Source: Amycolatopsis alba DSM 44262
GTDB taxonomy: Bacteria > Actinomycetota > Actinomycetes > Mycobacteriales > Pseudonocardiaceae
Direction of reading: 5' to 3'
DNA: 64,000 nucleotides
NCBI RefSeq assembly: GCF_000384215.1
Contig: NZ_KB913032.1
Location: forward strand, 893,021 to 957,020
A program made the position numbers and the translations under genes. Under the pieces are notes generated by a model. It saw nothing but the letters and a program-made list of their open reading frames with translations. It had not been told where the DNA came from and did not search any database. Positions 1-8,560 of this stretch are shown in pieces; position 1 is the first letter of the stretch, and every line of letters begins with the position of its first letter.

Positions 1-271
1 CGCGCCAGTTGAGGACGACGAAGTCCCCTGGCCGCACGGAATCGACGCCGTCGCCGACGCTTTCCACCGTGCCCGACGCTTCATGGCCGAGCAGGAAGGG
101 GAATTCGTCGTTGATGCCACCGTCGCGATAGGTCAGATCGGTGTGACAGACCCCGCAGGCCGCGATCGACACCACGACCTCGCCGGGGCCGGGGTCGGGA
201 ATCACGATGTCCACCAGTTCGGCCGGCGCCCCCTTCGACCGGGCGATCACCCCGCGCACCTGTTGTGGCAT
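1..271 (-). CDS. S-(hydroxymethyl)mycothiol dehydrogenase, N-terminal part (cut by window start)
   Basis: About 90 N-terminal residues of a zinc-dependent medium-chain alcohol dehydrogenase are visible; the rest lies outside the window. The stretch [19 protein letters not shown], the first catalytic zinc cysteine in CGVCHTDL, and [11 protein letters not shown] are characteristic of the NAD/mycothiol-dependent formaldehyde dehydrogenase of actinobacteria. The family oxidises the formaldehyde-mycothiol adduct in the cytoplasm to S-formylmycothiol. The ATG at 271 has GGAGG nine bases upstream. It is divergent from the LuxR-type regulator at 423. The assignment rests on residue similarity recalled from the family; a different zinc alcohol dehydrogenase is possible but less likely. 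Confidence 0.85.
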   Translation of the reverse strand, partial: MPQQVRGVIARSKGAPAELVDIVIPDPGPGEVVVSIAACGVCHTDLTYRDGGINDEFPFLLGHEASGTVESVGDGVDSVRPGDFVVLNWR

Positions 272-422
272 TCCCTGTTTCCTCCGCTCGACGACGAAGG
301 CATGCGCGGCAACGCATGCCTCACGCGAGGCTAGACCGGGACGGAACCGGCCGCGACCTGACCGTCGGTCGAGGAAAACCTGGCCTTTCGACCGGGTCGG
401 GTGGAGAGCTACGCTGACGGCG

Positions 423-1682
423 ATGCCCGAATCCGCCGACCTGACCGCACTGCGCGACGTCGTCGAAGGCCCGCTGGCCGAGATCGCCGTCCGGTTCTCA
501 CGGCTGCTCGCCGAAGACTGGCCGCATCAGGCACTCGTCATCTTCACCCTGGAATGCACGGGCAGGCCGCGCAAGGTCACCGGCGTGAAGGAGATCGCCG
601 ACAAGGTCGCCATCCGCGAACTGGAGGCGATCAAGGCGCGCGTCGAACCCGGCGGGCATCTGACCACGACGGCCACCCTCGGCGGTACCACCAGGACGCT
701 CTGGGCCGTGCGTGATCCGGGCGGGACGCTGCTCGTGCTCGTTCCGCGTGCCAGCCGCAAACGCTTTCCTCGGCCCTCGCGGCTGGCGGAGATCTTCGGC
801 ATCGTCGCGACGTCGATCCGCCAGCAGGTCACCCAGGCCAGCCCTGACTACCTCGCCGAGTCACGCGCGGCCTCCAGCGAGCGAGCGCGCACGATCGTGG
901 AGATGGCCGCCGCGCACGAGACCGCGCTGGTCACGATCCTGACCGCGCTGCGCTCCACCCGGCTGGACGATCAGCGCGCCCGTCACGTCGCGACGGACTC
1001 CGCCTCCGCCGCGCTGGTGGCGCTGCGGTCGGCGCACCGGACCGACCTCGCGCTGTCCGAGGAACAGGCGCACACCGCGTTCGGCAGGCTCCGCCGGGAG
1101 GTCCGGCAGGTGATGCGGCACCACGGCGCCGAAGTCGAGTTCGTCGCGCCGCCGAAGGACGGGCGGCCGCTGTCCGGCGAGGTCGCCCACGCCGCCCGCG
1201 CGATGACGTGCACCGCCGTGCTCGCGTTCACCACCCAGCCGGAACTGACCCGGCTCCGGGTCGCGTGGACGAGCGACGAAACGGCGCTGCACCTCGACGT
1301 TCGCGACCAGGAATCCGGTGACCTCGACGTCGCGGGCCTGCGCCTGCAACTCGACGGGCGGGCGAAGACCCTCGGAGCCACCGTCGAGGTCGACGCCGTT
1401 CCCGGCTGGGGCAGCCGCGTCACCGTCGTCCTCCCTTTCGAGCCGGAGTCGGACCGGTCCGGCGAGGCCGTGCTCTCCGAGCTCAACCGCCGCGAACTCG
1501 AAGTGCTGCGGCTCGTGGCGCGGGGACAGCGCAACAAAGCCATCGCCGCGACGCTCGGCATCACCGAAAGCACGGTGAAGTTCCACGTCACCGGGGTGCT
1601 GCGGAAACTGGACGTCGGCTCCCGTGGCGAGGCCGCGGCCTTGGCCCTGGCCGCGGGCATCTCCGCCGGGCACTCCGCGTGA
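423..1682 (+). CDS. LuxR-family transcriptional regulator with a histidine-kinase-like ATPase region
   Basis: A 419-residue protein. The C-terminal ~60 residues form a LuxR/NarL helix-turn-helix ([32 protein letters not shown]). The central part around residues 220-345 looks like a histidine kinase ATP-binding fold, with a C-terminal strand [12 protein letters not shown]. The N-terminal ~130 residues are a sensor-like domain I cannot name. No transmembrane segment is evident, so it should be cytoplasmic. The reading frame is open further upstream to 207, but the ATG at 423 is preferred because the upstream extension overlaps the divergent dehydrogenase and has an arginine/proline-rich, non-coding-looking composition. 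The signal sensed is unknown. Confidence 0.8.
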   Translation: MPESADLTALRDVVEGPLAEIAVRFSRLLAEDWPHQALVIFTLECTGRPRKVTGVKEIADKVAIRELEAIKARVEPGGHLTTTATLGGTTRTLWAVRDPGGTLLVLVPRASRKRFPRPSRLAEIFGIVATSIRQQVTQASPDYLAESRAASSERARTIVEMAAAHETALVTILTALRSTRLDDQRARHVATDSASAALVALRSAHRTDLALSEEQAHTAFGRLRREVRQVMRHHGAEVEFVAPPKDGRPLSGEVAHAARAMTCTAVLAFTTQPELTRLRVAWTSDETALHLDVRDQESGDLDVAGLRLQLDGRAKTLGATVEVDAVPGWGSRVTVVLPFEPESDRSGEAVLSELNRRELEVLRLVARGQRNKAIAATLGITESTVKFHVTGVLRKLDVGSRGEAAALALAAGISAGHSA

Positions 1683-1957
1683 TCATCACGAGGGCCACAC
1701 TGTCCTTTCTCCACCGAATGGCCGCAGGCGGAAATACGCAGAGTATGTTTTTCTCCGCGTTACCGAAATCGCATTTTCGCCTCGATCGAGTGAAACCCGG
1801 AGCATGCGCCTGAACTGCGGAAACGCGGTAAAACCGCAGGCAGATTAGCTCTGAAGAACCGTCGCGCACATTGATCGGCGCACTGCCTTGCTGTTAGAGA
1901 TAGCCATCCCGGATTCGCATCCCGTTGCGAATGACCCTGCGCATGGACAGGCCTTGA

Positions 1958-2776
1958 ATGACCCGACTGCAGACCTCTTGCGGTGGCGCACGCCCTCAGG
2001 CGGCTGCCGCGCTTCTCGCCTTGGCCCTGGTGGCGCTGCCACTGGCAGGCTGCGGCACTCCCCAGGCCGAAGGTGGCGGGGCCGCCGCGGCCGTCGCCCC
2101 GCGATCGCCGTCGCCGGAGGCACTGGCCGCGTTGCCCGAGGCGAACACCTTCGGTGAACTGAACAACGCGCCAGCCGACCCGTCCGCTCCCGCGAGCGGC
2201 GAAGTACTGCACCCGAAGGCGGACGCGGCGATCTACCGCGTCCCTGGCGCCGAGCCGATCGCCCGGCTCCCGGAGACGCAGATCGGCTCCCCGACGTGGG
2301 TCCCGGTGATCGCCCGGCAAGGCGAGTGGGCGCAGGTGCTGCTCCCCACCCGTCCCAACGGCGCGAGCGGCTGGCTGCACGCCACCCCGGAAGCCGTGGA
2401 ATCGGCGCACAACGACTTCGAGGTCCGCGTGGACCTCGCCGGATTCCGCCTGGAAATCCTCGAAGCGGGCAAGCCGACCGGCTCATGGAAGATCGGTACC
2501 GGCAAGCCCGAGCACCCCACGCCCACCGGCCGCGCGTTCATTCTCGCCTCGATCAAGGAGAGCGTGAACACCTACAGCCCGATCGTGCTGCCACTGAGCA
2601 GTCATTCCGATTCGCACGAGACCTTCGGCGGCGGACCCGGCACGGTCGGCCTGCATACCTGGCCTGACAACAGTTTCGTCGGCAAGGCCACCAGCGACGG
2701 CTGCATCCGGGTCACCCGCGAGGCGCTGAACCGCCTCGTCGAGTTGCCGCTCGGCACCGTCGTGCACATCGCCTGA
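1958..2776 (+). CDS. L,D-transpeptidase lipoprotein (YkuD domain)
   Basis: A 272-residue exported lipoprotein. The N-terminus has a hydrophobic segment ending in the lipobox LAGC, with the acylated cysteine at residue 32. An SH3-like stretch (about 85-145) precedes a YkuD domain (about 150-272). The catalytic signature is present: H233 in GLHTW and the nucleophile C249 in SDGCIRV. This family makes 3-3 crosslinks in peptidoglycan or attaches proteins to it, on the outer face of the membrane. The ATG at 1958 lies within a 275-base gap after the regulator. The next gene starts 23 bases downstream and is probably co-transcribed. Confidence 0.9.
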   Translation: MTRLQTSCGGARPQAAAALLALALVALPLAGCGTPQAEGGGAAAAVAPRSPSPEALAALPEANTFGELNNAPADPSAPASGEVLHPKADAAIYRVPGAEPIARLPETQIGSPTWVPVIARQGEWAQVLLPTRPNGASGWLHATPEAVESAHNDFEVRVDLAGFRLEILEAGKPTGSWKIGTGKPEHPTPTGRAFILASIKESVNTYSPIVLPLSSHSDSHETFGGGPGTVGLHTWPDNSFVGKATSDGCIRVTREALNRLVELPLGTVVHIA

Positions 2777-2799
2777 AACCCAATCACGGAGGTAATTCC

Positions 2800-3483
2800 T
2801 TGTCCCCACGCACCATGGGCGTGCTCGCCTGCACGGCGGCCGCCGGTCTTGTCCTCACCGCCGCTCCCGCCACGGCCGCCCCCGCCGAATCCGCGTACGC
2901 CATCGCCGCGTCCGGTTTGGTCAAGATCCCTCGCACGCCTTCGGTTTCCGGGGCGGGCAAGGAATCCCTCGCCTCGGTGGCGCTGCCGACCCCCGGCCCG
3001 TCGTTGGTCGGCGCGAAGGCGCTGAACGCCGCGGTGAAGCCGGGTCACGCCGAGTCCAGTGTCGCCGGACTCGCCCTGAACCTCGGCCTGCTGCCCACCG
3101 GAGCCGCTCTGCCCGGCCTGAGCGCCGAGGTGATCGAGGCGGATTGCCGCGACGGCAAGGGTTCGGTGTCGATCGCGAACCTGAAGGTCGGCGGCAAGAC
3201 GATCAAACTCGACCAGGTCGCGCCGAACACCACCGTCCCGGTGGCCTCGCTGCTCGAACTGACGGTGAACAAGCAGACCAAGAACGCCGACGGAACGCTC
3301 ACCGTGACCGCGATTTCGGCCAGCCTGCTCGGCCGGACGCAGACCCTGGACATCGCGTCGGCCACCTGCGCCAAGTCCCAGGGCGACACTCCGGAACCGA
3401 CCAAGCCGGGCAACAAGCCCCAGCCCGGCGGCAAGGCCCCCAAGCCCACCCCGGTGCCCGCGCATCTGGACGTCACCGGCTGA
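2800..3483 (+). CDS. Secreted choice-of-anchor-P-like protein
   Basis: A 227-residue protein with a signal peptide (hydrophobic core then ATAAPAES). The body (SAYAIAASGLVKIPRTPSV) resembles actinobacterial extracellular proteins called choice-of-anchor P, whose function is unknown. The C-terminal ~40 residues are rich in Pro, Lys and Gly and could be a wall-associated tail. The TTG start is decided by a strong GGAGGT (2788-2793) six bases upstream; the ATG a few codons in has no comparable site. It follows the L,D-transpeptidase closely, so both may act at the cell wall. The gene is followed by the inverted-repeat block. Confidence 0.7.
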   Translation: MSPRTMGVLACTAAAGLVLTAAPATAAPAESAYAIAASGLVKIPRTPSVSGAGKESLASVALPTPGPSLVGAKALNAAVKPGHAESSVAGLALNLGLLPTGAALPGLSAEVIEADCRDGKGSVSIANLKVGGKTIKLDQVAPNTTVPVASLLELTVNKQTKNADGTLTVTAISASLLGRTQTLDIASATCAKSQGDTPEPTKPGNKPQPGGKAPKPTPVPAHLDVTG

Positions 3484-3553
3484 CATCCCGGTCCGGCGGG
3501 TCACGTGAGTGGTAAGGACCCGTATTTGCCTACCCACTGGCGCGACTGGCGGT

Positions 3554-3602
3554 CGAGTGTGGAGGATTTGGGACGTTGAACGTCCCAAATCCTCCACGCT
3601 CG
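3554..3602. terminator. Long hairpin, 23-bp stem
   Basis: Arms 3554-3576 and 3580-3602 pair along 23 positions with one G-T wobble, around a 3-base loop TGA. No T-tract follows, as is usual in high-GC actinobacteria. Position between convergent genes fits a bidirectional terminator. Confidence 0.65.
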
Positions 3603-3616
3603 GTCTCGGTGATGAG

Positions 3617-3645
3617 GGATTCGGGACGGTGAATGTCCCGGATCC
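3617..3645. repeat. Hairpin, 11-bp stem with one wobble
   Basis: Arms 3617-3627 and 3635-3645 pair with one G-T wobble. The inner sequence (GGGAC...GTCCC) repeats the theme of the preceding hairpin, suggesting related elements. Confidence 0.5.
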
Positions 3646-3681
3646 TACGTTGATCAAGATTCAAGACCGGGCGACCCGCTC

Positions 3682-3728
3682 GACGGTGAAGGAATCAGGA
3701 CGTTCAACGTCCTGATTCCTTCACCGTC
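3682..3728. terminator. Long hairpin, perfect 22-bp stem
   Basis: Arms 3682-3703 and 3707-3728 are perfectly complementary with loop TCA. The core AGGACGT/ACGTCCT echoes the hairpin at 3554-3602, but the flanking stem sequence is different. Confidence 0.65.
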
Positions 3729-3865
3729 AAGCCCTACACCCGCGGAACCGCCACCCTCGCGCAGATCAGGCGCGGGTGGGAAAACACGGGTCAGCGCTGG
3801 CCGTCCTTACCACTCACAACCCAGCCGGACCGGCCGCCCACCACCGCTTCCCGCTTCCCGCTGAC

Positions 3866-3918
3866 GTTGTGAAAGCCACTTTCACAACGTTGAAGGTTGC
3901 GAAAGTGGCTTTCACAAC
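3866..3918. repeat. Alternative nested hairpins
   Basis: Two structures share this segment. A 10-bp hairpin forms from 3866-3875 and 3879-3888. An 18-bp perfect pairing forms between 3866-3883 and 3901-3918. They are mutually exclusive folds. The segment lies 48 bases beyond the stop of the minus-strand gene ending at 3966. Confidence 0.55.
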
Positions 3919-3965
3919 CCCGCACAACACCGGACAGCGCCGGTCACGAGAGATCCGAGCCGGGG

Positions 3966-5999
3966 TCAGGTGCGCGGGGTTTTCGAAGCCTGGAGCGTGC
4001 CACCCGGCAGCCGGTTCGCTCCCCAGCTGCGTTCGATGTAGTCGATGATCCGCGTGACGTCCTCGGCCGGTACCTTTTCCGGCTCGCCGTGTTCGAGCGG
4101 GTCGGTGTGGAAGATGTAGAGCCGCGAAGCGAACTGGTCGAACGGAAGCGACGCCTCGCCGAACCGCTCGCCGTTGCCCGCGGTCGACACCACGACGCCG
4201 TCTCCCCAGTCCTGTCCGCTGTCGTTGTTCGGGTTGTAGAAGTACACCCTGGTGACCTCCTGCGGGTCGGCGGTGACCCGCAGGATGGTGATCGCGTGCC
4301 AGCCGACGTAGCGGGCCGCGCTGTCGGTGACGGCGACACCGGCGGGCTGCGGGTGGATCAGCGGCTGCCCGCCGTTGTAGGCCGGGTGATAGCTGACGTG
4401 GAACTGCCGCAGGAAGTTGTCGAGGTCGATCAGGTTCCCGGTCTCGACGTCGACGTTGATCCGGAAACCGCGTGCGGCCCACCAGCCGTGGAACTCGGGG
4501 TTGACCCAGCGATGCGGATCGCCGGGCCTGCCGATGCAGCGGCGCCCCATCTCGGCGTAGATCCGGTCCAGATGCGGCACCACGAGCAGCGAGACCGGGT
4601 CCAGATCCGTCTGCGGGGTGCTCGCGACGCCGCCGGCGCTGTCGTTCGACGAGATCGGCTGGCCTTCGAAATGCATGACGATCTCGTCGTCCCGTGCCGC
4701 CCAGACCACGATCTGCAGCAGGTAGTCCGGGTCGTTGTACGCCCACATCGACAGCGCGCGGGCCGACTGGCAGGTCGGGTTGTCCCCCTGCCCGACGCCC
4801 AGCGGCAGGCCCAGCATCGACAGGACACCCGCGATCAGCCTCGCCTCGGGCCCCGGCTCGTCGCCGAACACCGCCGTCAGCCGCTCACGGGACTTTTCGG
4901 ACAGTTCCAGCCCCAGCTGACGCCACAGCGCGGGCACCATCGGCGCCGCGTGGAGGATGCCGCGGTCGAGTAGCAGCGCCAGCCCGTAGACGCACTGTGC
5001 GGTCTGCGTGTGCACCGCCACCTCGATCAGCCGGTGGATCAGGTCGCGATGACGCAGCAGGCTGTTGCGGCCGGTTTCGGACAGGCCGAGCGCCTCCCCG
5101 AGCAGGTAATCGCTCTTGTGCCGCAGGAACCGCAGCAACTCGGCGTGATACGGCGAGACCAGTCCGGTGTCGTGCATCGCCCTGGCGAACCCGGTGGCCT
5201 CGTACTGCAGGCCACCGTCGTCCATCGCCTCCAGCCGGGCCCGGAAGACCTCGACGCCGGGGTCCTCCCGGCAGGCCTCCGTGGTGCCGAACAGGGCGCT
5301 GATCAGCCGGTCGATGCCCTGACCGGGGGCGTTGCCGAGGTCTCCCTCGGGATCCCCGCGATAGATCGCGATCCGGGTGATCAGCGACTGCACCTGGTCG
5401 ACCTGGATCGGACGCTGGCGCAGGATCCGCCAGATCTCCTCGACCAGCTTGTCCAGCACGCTCTCGTAGCCGATCTCGTCGGCGACGTGCCGGAACAGAT
5501 CCCTGATCAGCTGCGCGGTCCGGCCTTGCCTGCTCCGCTCCGCCTCGGTGGGCGGGGTGAACAGCAGTTCCAGGTTCAACGCGAGCACCTGGGACAGGAA
5601 CTCGCGGGCATCCTCGGCGGACAGCGTCGGATGCGCGTAGTCACCGCGGGCCACGGCGAGAGTGCGCAGCTCGCTGCACGCCTCCATCACCACGGTGTCC
5701 GCGTCACCCGCGTGCAGCCCCGGCCCGACCAGCGCCGGGATCAGGATCTCCGGGGTGGCCCAGTCCGTTCCCAGGAACAGGCCCGCTTCCTCCAGCGCCC
5801 GCGCCCTGGCCTGGACCGCCGCGGCACCACCCGGCTGCACCAGCACCCGCCGCAACGCCTCGAGAATCCGGCGCAGCTTGGTGTGCTTGCCGAAGTCGCG
5901 GGTCTCGGCCATCACCCTGATGGCGTCGTCGAGCGAGGCCACGCGCTTGTCCAGCGTGGCGGACGCGCCATGAACATCGACGGTCGGTTTCAAAAGCAT
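3966..5999 (-). CDS. Large protein of unknown function with a possible papain-like Cys-His-Asn triad
   Basis: A 677-residue protein that I do not recognise as a named family. There is no signal peptide or clear membrane segment. Residues 1-390 are helical and carry no recognisable motif. In the C-terminal third, C410 (NPTCQSARALSMW), H568 (YVGWHAITILRV) and N589 (YFYNPNND) fall in the order and approximate spacing of a papain-like cysteine protease or transglutaminase fold; that reading is inference. The start follows the upstream ATP-grasp gene by 35 bases, so the two are almost certainly one operon. It may cleave or transfer a peptide made or modified by its partner. Enzymatic activity is unproven. 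Confidence 0.6.
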   Translation of the reverse strand: MLLKPTVDVHGASATLDKRVASLDDAIRVMAETRDFGKHTKLRRILEALRRVLVQPGGAAAVQARARALEEAGLFLGTDWATPEILIPALVGPGLHAGDADTVVMEACSELRTLAVARGDYAHPTLSAEDAREFLSQVLALNLELLFTPPTEAERSRQGRTAQLIRDLFRHVADEIGYESVLDKLVEEIWRILRQRPIQVDQVQSLITRIAIYRGDPEGDLGNAPGQGIDRLISALFGTTEACREDPGVEVFRARLEAMDDGGLQYEATGFARAMHDTGLVSPYHAELLRFLRHKSDYLLGEALGLSETGRNSLLRHRDLIHRLIEVAVHTQTAQCVYGLALLLDRGILHAAPMVPALWRQLGLELSEKSRERLTAVFGDEPGPEARLIAGVLSMLGLPLGVGQGDNPTCQSARALSMWAYNDPDYLLQIVVWAARDDEIVMHFEGQPISSNDSAGGVASTPQTDLDPVSLLVVPHLDRIYAEMGRRCIGRPGDPHRWVNPEFHGWWAARGFRINVDVETGNLIDLDNFLRQFHVSYHPAYNGGQPLIHPQPAGVAVTDSAARYVGWHAITILRVTADPQEVTRVYFYNPNNDSGQDWGDGVVVSTAGNGERFGEASLPFDQFASRLYIFHTDPLEHGEPEKVPAEDVTRIIDYIERSWGANRLPGGTLQASKTPRT

Positions 6000-6034
6000 C
6001 CCTCGGGTCGGTCTCCTGCGCGCGGGGCTGCCCC

Positions 6035-7276
6035 TCAGACGTAGAAGTCGAACTCTTCCTGTTGCTTCAGCAGGTCGCGCATCCGGTAGGAATCATCACC
6101 GAAGAAGTACAGCAGCCCCCAGTGGGTACCGAACGCGGTCCGTTTGGTGACGGTCTCCTCCAGCGGCGCCGAAAGATCATGTGACTCGTAGTAGTCGTGA
6201 TCCTCGGTTTCCGACGGAATCCGCAGCTCGCTGACCACCCGGCGGCGCGGGTACACCCCGAAGCAGCCCGCGACCCCGGTGGCGTCGTCGACCTCCTTCG
6301 GGAAGAACGCGTCGATCTCCTCCTCGGTCGTCTTCGGATCGAAGGCCAGCGCCAGTCCCTGGTAGGCGTTGAACCCGTAGGCCCGTTCGAGCAGCTCGAA
6401 CACCTTGAAACCCGGCGGCCGGTAGGCCACCTCACCGAAATACATCTCGCCGTCGTTGGTGACGAAGTACTCAGGGTGCACGAAACCGAACTCGATGTCG
6501 AAGGTCTTGATCAGCTTTTCGATCTGCGCGGTGATCTGCGGCCGGTACCGCTCCAGCTCCGGGGTGGCAGGCACGAACACCGAGTAGCCCAGCGTGACGT
6601 ACTCGGAGATGTTCAGGAACTTGATCTTTCCCTGGTGGATCCACGCCTCGACGGCGAACTCCCAGCCGTCGAGATGCGACTCCATCAGTACCGGGAACTC
6701 CTCCTCCGGGATCGCGTCGACGTCGTCCGGCGTGCGGATGACGCGGTGCCCGAGGCAGCCCGCCTTGTCGAAGGCCTTGAGGTGGATCGGATCGTTCGGA
6801 TCACCGTCCAGTTTGAGCAGCGTTTGATTGACGCGCTTGAGAAAACGGATCACGTCGTCCCGGTCGTGCGCCTCTTCGAAGATCCCGACCCGGATCCCGC
6901 CGAGTTGCGCCCGGCGCTTCATCAGCGATTTGTCCCGCAGCAGCATGGCCTGACCGAACAGGCGCGGATTGTCCAGCAGGACGGCGTTGATCGCCCCTGC
7001 CCACTCCACGGTCTCCTCGAACAGCGGGATCGCGACGTCGACGCCTTCGCGTTGCAGCGTCTCGGCGATCTCCAGCGAGCGGTCGTTGAGCCGCTCGAAA
7101 TTCCATGGTAGATAAGGGATAGCGTGTTCCGCGCAGTACTTCTCGGCCCAGTCCGGCGCGACGACGACGTAGCGCCGATCGAACCGGTCGAGTGCCTCGA
7201 CAGCGTTCAGGCTCCATCCCAAAAGAGCTACGTACCCTTTGTCCGGGTCTTTCGTGGCTGCTTCGGGTCGCGTCAT
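6035..7276 (-). CDS. ATP-grasp domain ligase
   Basis: A 413-residue cytoplasmic protein with the ATP-grasp layout: an N-terminal Rossmann-like subdomain (GYVALLGWSLNAVEAL), a central region with DKSLMKRRAQ, LMESHLDGWEFAVEAW, and a metal-binding end (FGFVHPEYFVTNDGEMYFGEVAYRPPG). Such enzymes join a carboxylate to an amine or similar nucleophile through an acyl-phosphate. The acidic C-terminus ends EEFDFYV. The ATG at 7276 has GGAGG upstream. It is the first gene of a two-gene operon with the possible papain-like protein. The substrate cannot be told from sequence; no obvious precursor peptide gene lies beside it. Confidence 0.85.
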   Translation of the reverse strand: MTRPEAATKDPDKGYVALLGWSLNAVEALDRFDRRYVVVAPDWAEKYCAEHAIPYLPWNFERLNDRSLEIAETLQREGVDVAIPLFEETVEWAGAINAVLLDNPRLFGQAMLLRDKSLMKRRAQLGGIRVGIFEEAHDRDDVIRFLKRVNQTLLKLDGDPNDPIHLKAFDKAGCLGHRVIRTPDDVDAIPEEEFPVLMESHLDGWEFAVEAWIHQGKIKFLNISEYVTLGYSVFVPATPELERYRPQITAQIEKLIKTFDIEFGFVHPEYFVTNDGEMYFGEVAYRPPGFKVFELLERAYGFNAYQGLALAFDPKTTEEEIDAFFPKEVDDATGVAGCFGVYPRRRVVSELRIPSETEDHDYYESHDLSAPLEETVTKRTAFGTHWGLLYFFGDDSYRMRDLLKQQEEFDFYV

Positions 7277-7400
7277 AGACCTTTCCTCCGTGTCGGCGTC
7301 GTCAGCTCCTCACCACCTGAAGGGAAGCTATAACCAACGCTAAGCGACATCGGAGTGGTCCGCAGAACGCACGATCGATCACGAACGAGTCTAGGCATCG

Positions 7401-7675
7401 GTGGAACCGGCCGCCGTGCCGGAAACAGCGCGCAGGCTCGGGCAGGTGCGCCAAGGCGTGCAGCGCGTCGTCGACGACCCCGTCGGGTCGGGCGGGTCGC
7501 CCAAGGTCGGTGTCACCCCGGCGGGCCGCGCTCTGCTCGACCGGCTCTGGACCGGGTCACCTCGGCCGCCGACCTCGACGAGCACACACTGCAAGAGGCT
7601 CGCAGCACCCTGCGCCGGTCGACGCTTTCCTTGCGGGAACTCGAAAAGCGCCAGACCGACGATCGGACCGCCTGA
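7401..7675 (+). pseudogene. Small gene interrupted by a frameshift
   Basis: Two adjoining frames both show G/C-ending codons. From GTG 7401 one frame reads VEPAAVPETARRLGQV and continues to about LLDRL near 7548. The coherent sequence then continues in a different frame (DRVTSAADLDEHTLQEA, SLRELEKRQ) to the TGA at 7673-7675. Joining them gives a ~92-residue helical protein. An in-frame stop lies just before 7401. Either a one-base change broke the gene, a sequencing error is present, or two small overlapping genes exist. No family is recognised. Confidence 0.4.
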
Positions 7676-7687
7676 CCGTCCGGTCAG
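7672..7687. terminator. Short hairpin between convergent genes
   Basis: Perfect 7-bp stem CTGACCG/CGGTCAG with a 2-base loop, overlapping the ends of the convergent small gene and the methyltransferase. It could terminate both. Confidence 0.4.
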
Positions 7688-8514
7688 CGGGTGCGGGCCA
7701 CCCCGGCCAGCCCGCGCGAACGGGCGGCCTCGTCCGTGAAGTCCCCGGCGCCGGGCTGCCATTGGGGCAGCCACACCAGACCGGGCTCGACCAGCTCCAG
7801 ATCACCGAAGAACCCGGCGATCTGCTCACGTGACCGCATGATCGCGGTGTGGTTGGTCCGGCGGCCGTACTCCTCCGCCACCCGCTTGCCCGCGTTCTGG
7901 GTCTCGACGTCCTCGGGCGCGACGTGAATGTGCGACACCGCGAGGAAACTGCCCGGCGGCAGCATCGTGCGATGGAAACCGAGCGTGGCGTGCGGGTTCT
8001 GCTCGTCGGACATGAAATGCAGGAGGGCCACCAGCAGCAGCCCGACAGGCTGGGTCCGGTCGATCAGGCCGGTGTCCAGCACGCGTTCCCACAATTGGCC
8101 TTGATCGAAGAAGTCCGCGTCCAGCGCGGCGTGCCGGTTCGGGTCCGCGGTCTGTTCGAGCAGGATCTGCGCGTGCGCGCGGGCGATCGGCTCGTTGTCG
8201 ATGTAGACCACCCGGCATTCACCGGGGGCCACCTCGTCGGCCACTTCGTGCACGTTGCCCTGCGTCGGCAGACCGGAGCCGATGTCCACGAACTGCCGGA
8301 TCCCCTGTCCGACCATGAACCGGACCGCGCGGCCGAGGAACGCCCGGTTCGCCCTGGCGAAATCGCGGATCTCCGGCAGCACGGCGAGCTGTTTCTCGGC
8401 GAAAGCCTGATCGACGGCGTAGTTGTGCGTCCCGCCGAGCAGGTAGTCGTACACCCGTCCCACGGAGACCTTGTCCACCGCCGCACTCAACCGTGCGGCC
8501 TCGTCCATGCTCAT
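7684..8514 (-). CDS. SAM-dependent methyltransferase (DUF574 type)
   Basis: A 276-residue protein typical of an abundant actinobacterial methyltransferase family. The motifs VGRVYDYLLGGTHNYAVDQ, RFMVGQGIRQFVDIGSGLP (SAM site) and VVYIDNEPIARAHA are diagnostic. The substrate is unknown for this family. The ATG at 8514 has GAGGTCGAG directly upstream; a longer open frame to 8694 runs into the preceding antiporter gene and reads as antisense, so it was not used. A second member of the same family lies at 53069-53890. Confidence 0.88.
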   Translation of the reverse strand: MSMDEAARLSAAVDKVSVGRVYDYLLGGTHNYAVDQAFAEKQLAVLPEIRDFARANRAFLGRAVRFMVGQGIRQFVDIGSGLPTQGNVHEVADEVAPGECRVVYIDNEPIARAHAQILLEQTADPNRHAALDADFFDQGQLWERVLDTGLIDRTQPVGLLLVALLHFMSDEQNPHATLGFHRTMLPPGSFLAVSHIHVAPEDVETQNAGKRVAEEYGRRTNHTAIMRSREQIAGFFGDLELVEPGLVWLPQWQPGAGDFTDEAARSRGLAGVARTR

Positions 8515-8560
8515 CTCGACCTCAAGATCTTCGCAGGCGGCAAACCGGAGTACGGGTACT

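Larger units (their letters stand above)
3505..3817. repeat. Inverted-repeat-bounded intergenic block
   Basis: A perfect 15-base inverted repeat (3505-3519, GTGAGTGGTAAGGAC, and its complement at 3803-3817) encloses about 280 bases holding three further long hairpins, listed separately. No coding region is convincing inside. The block lies between two convergent genes (secreted protein on plus, papain-like protein on minus). It may be a miniature inverted-repeat element or a compound terminator; no target-site duplication is obvious directly outside the ends. Confidence 0.6.

Noticed and set aside
207..422. Upstream in-frame extension of the LuxR-type regulator
   Set aside because: It overlaps the divergent dehydrogenase and its start region, and its composition is not coding-like; ATG 423 is the better start.
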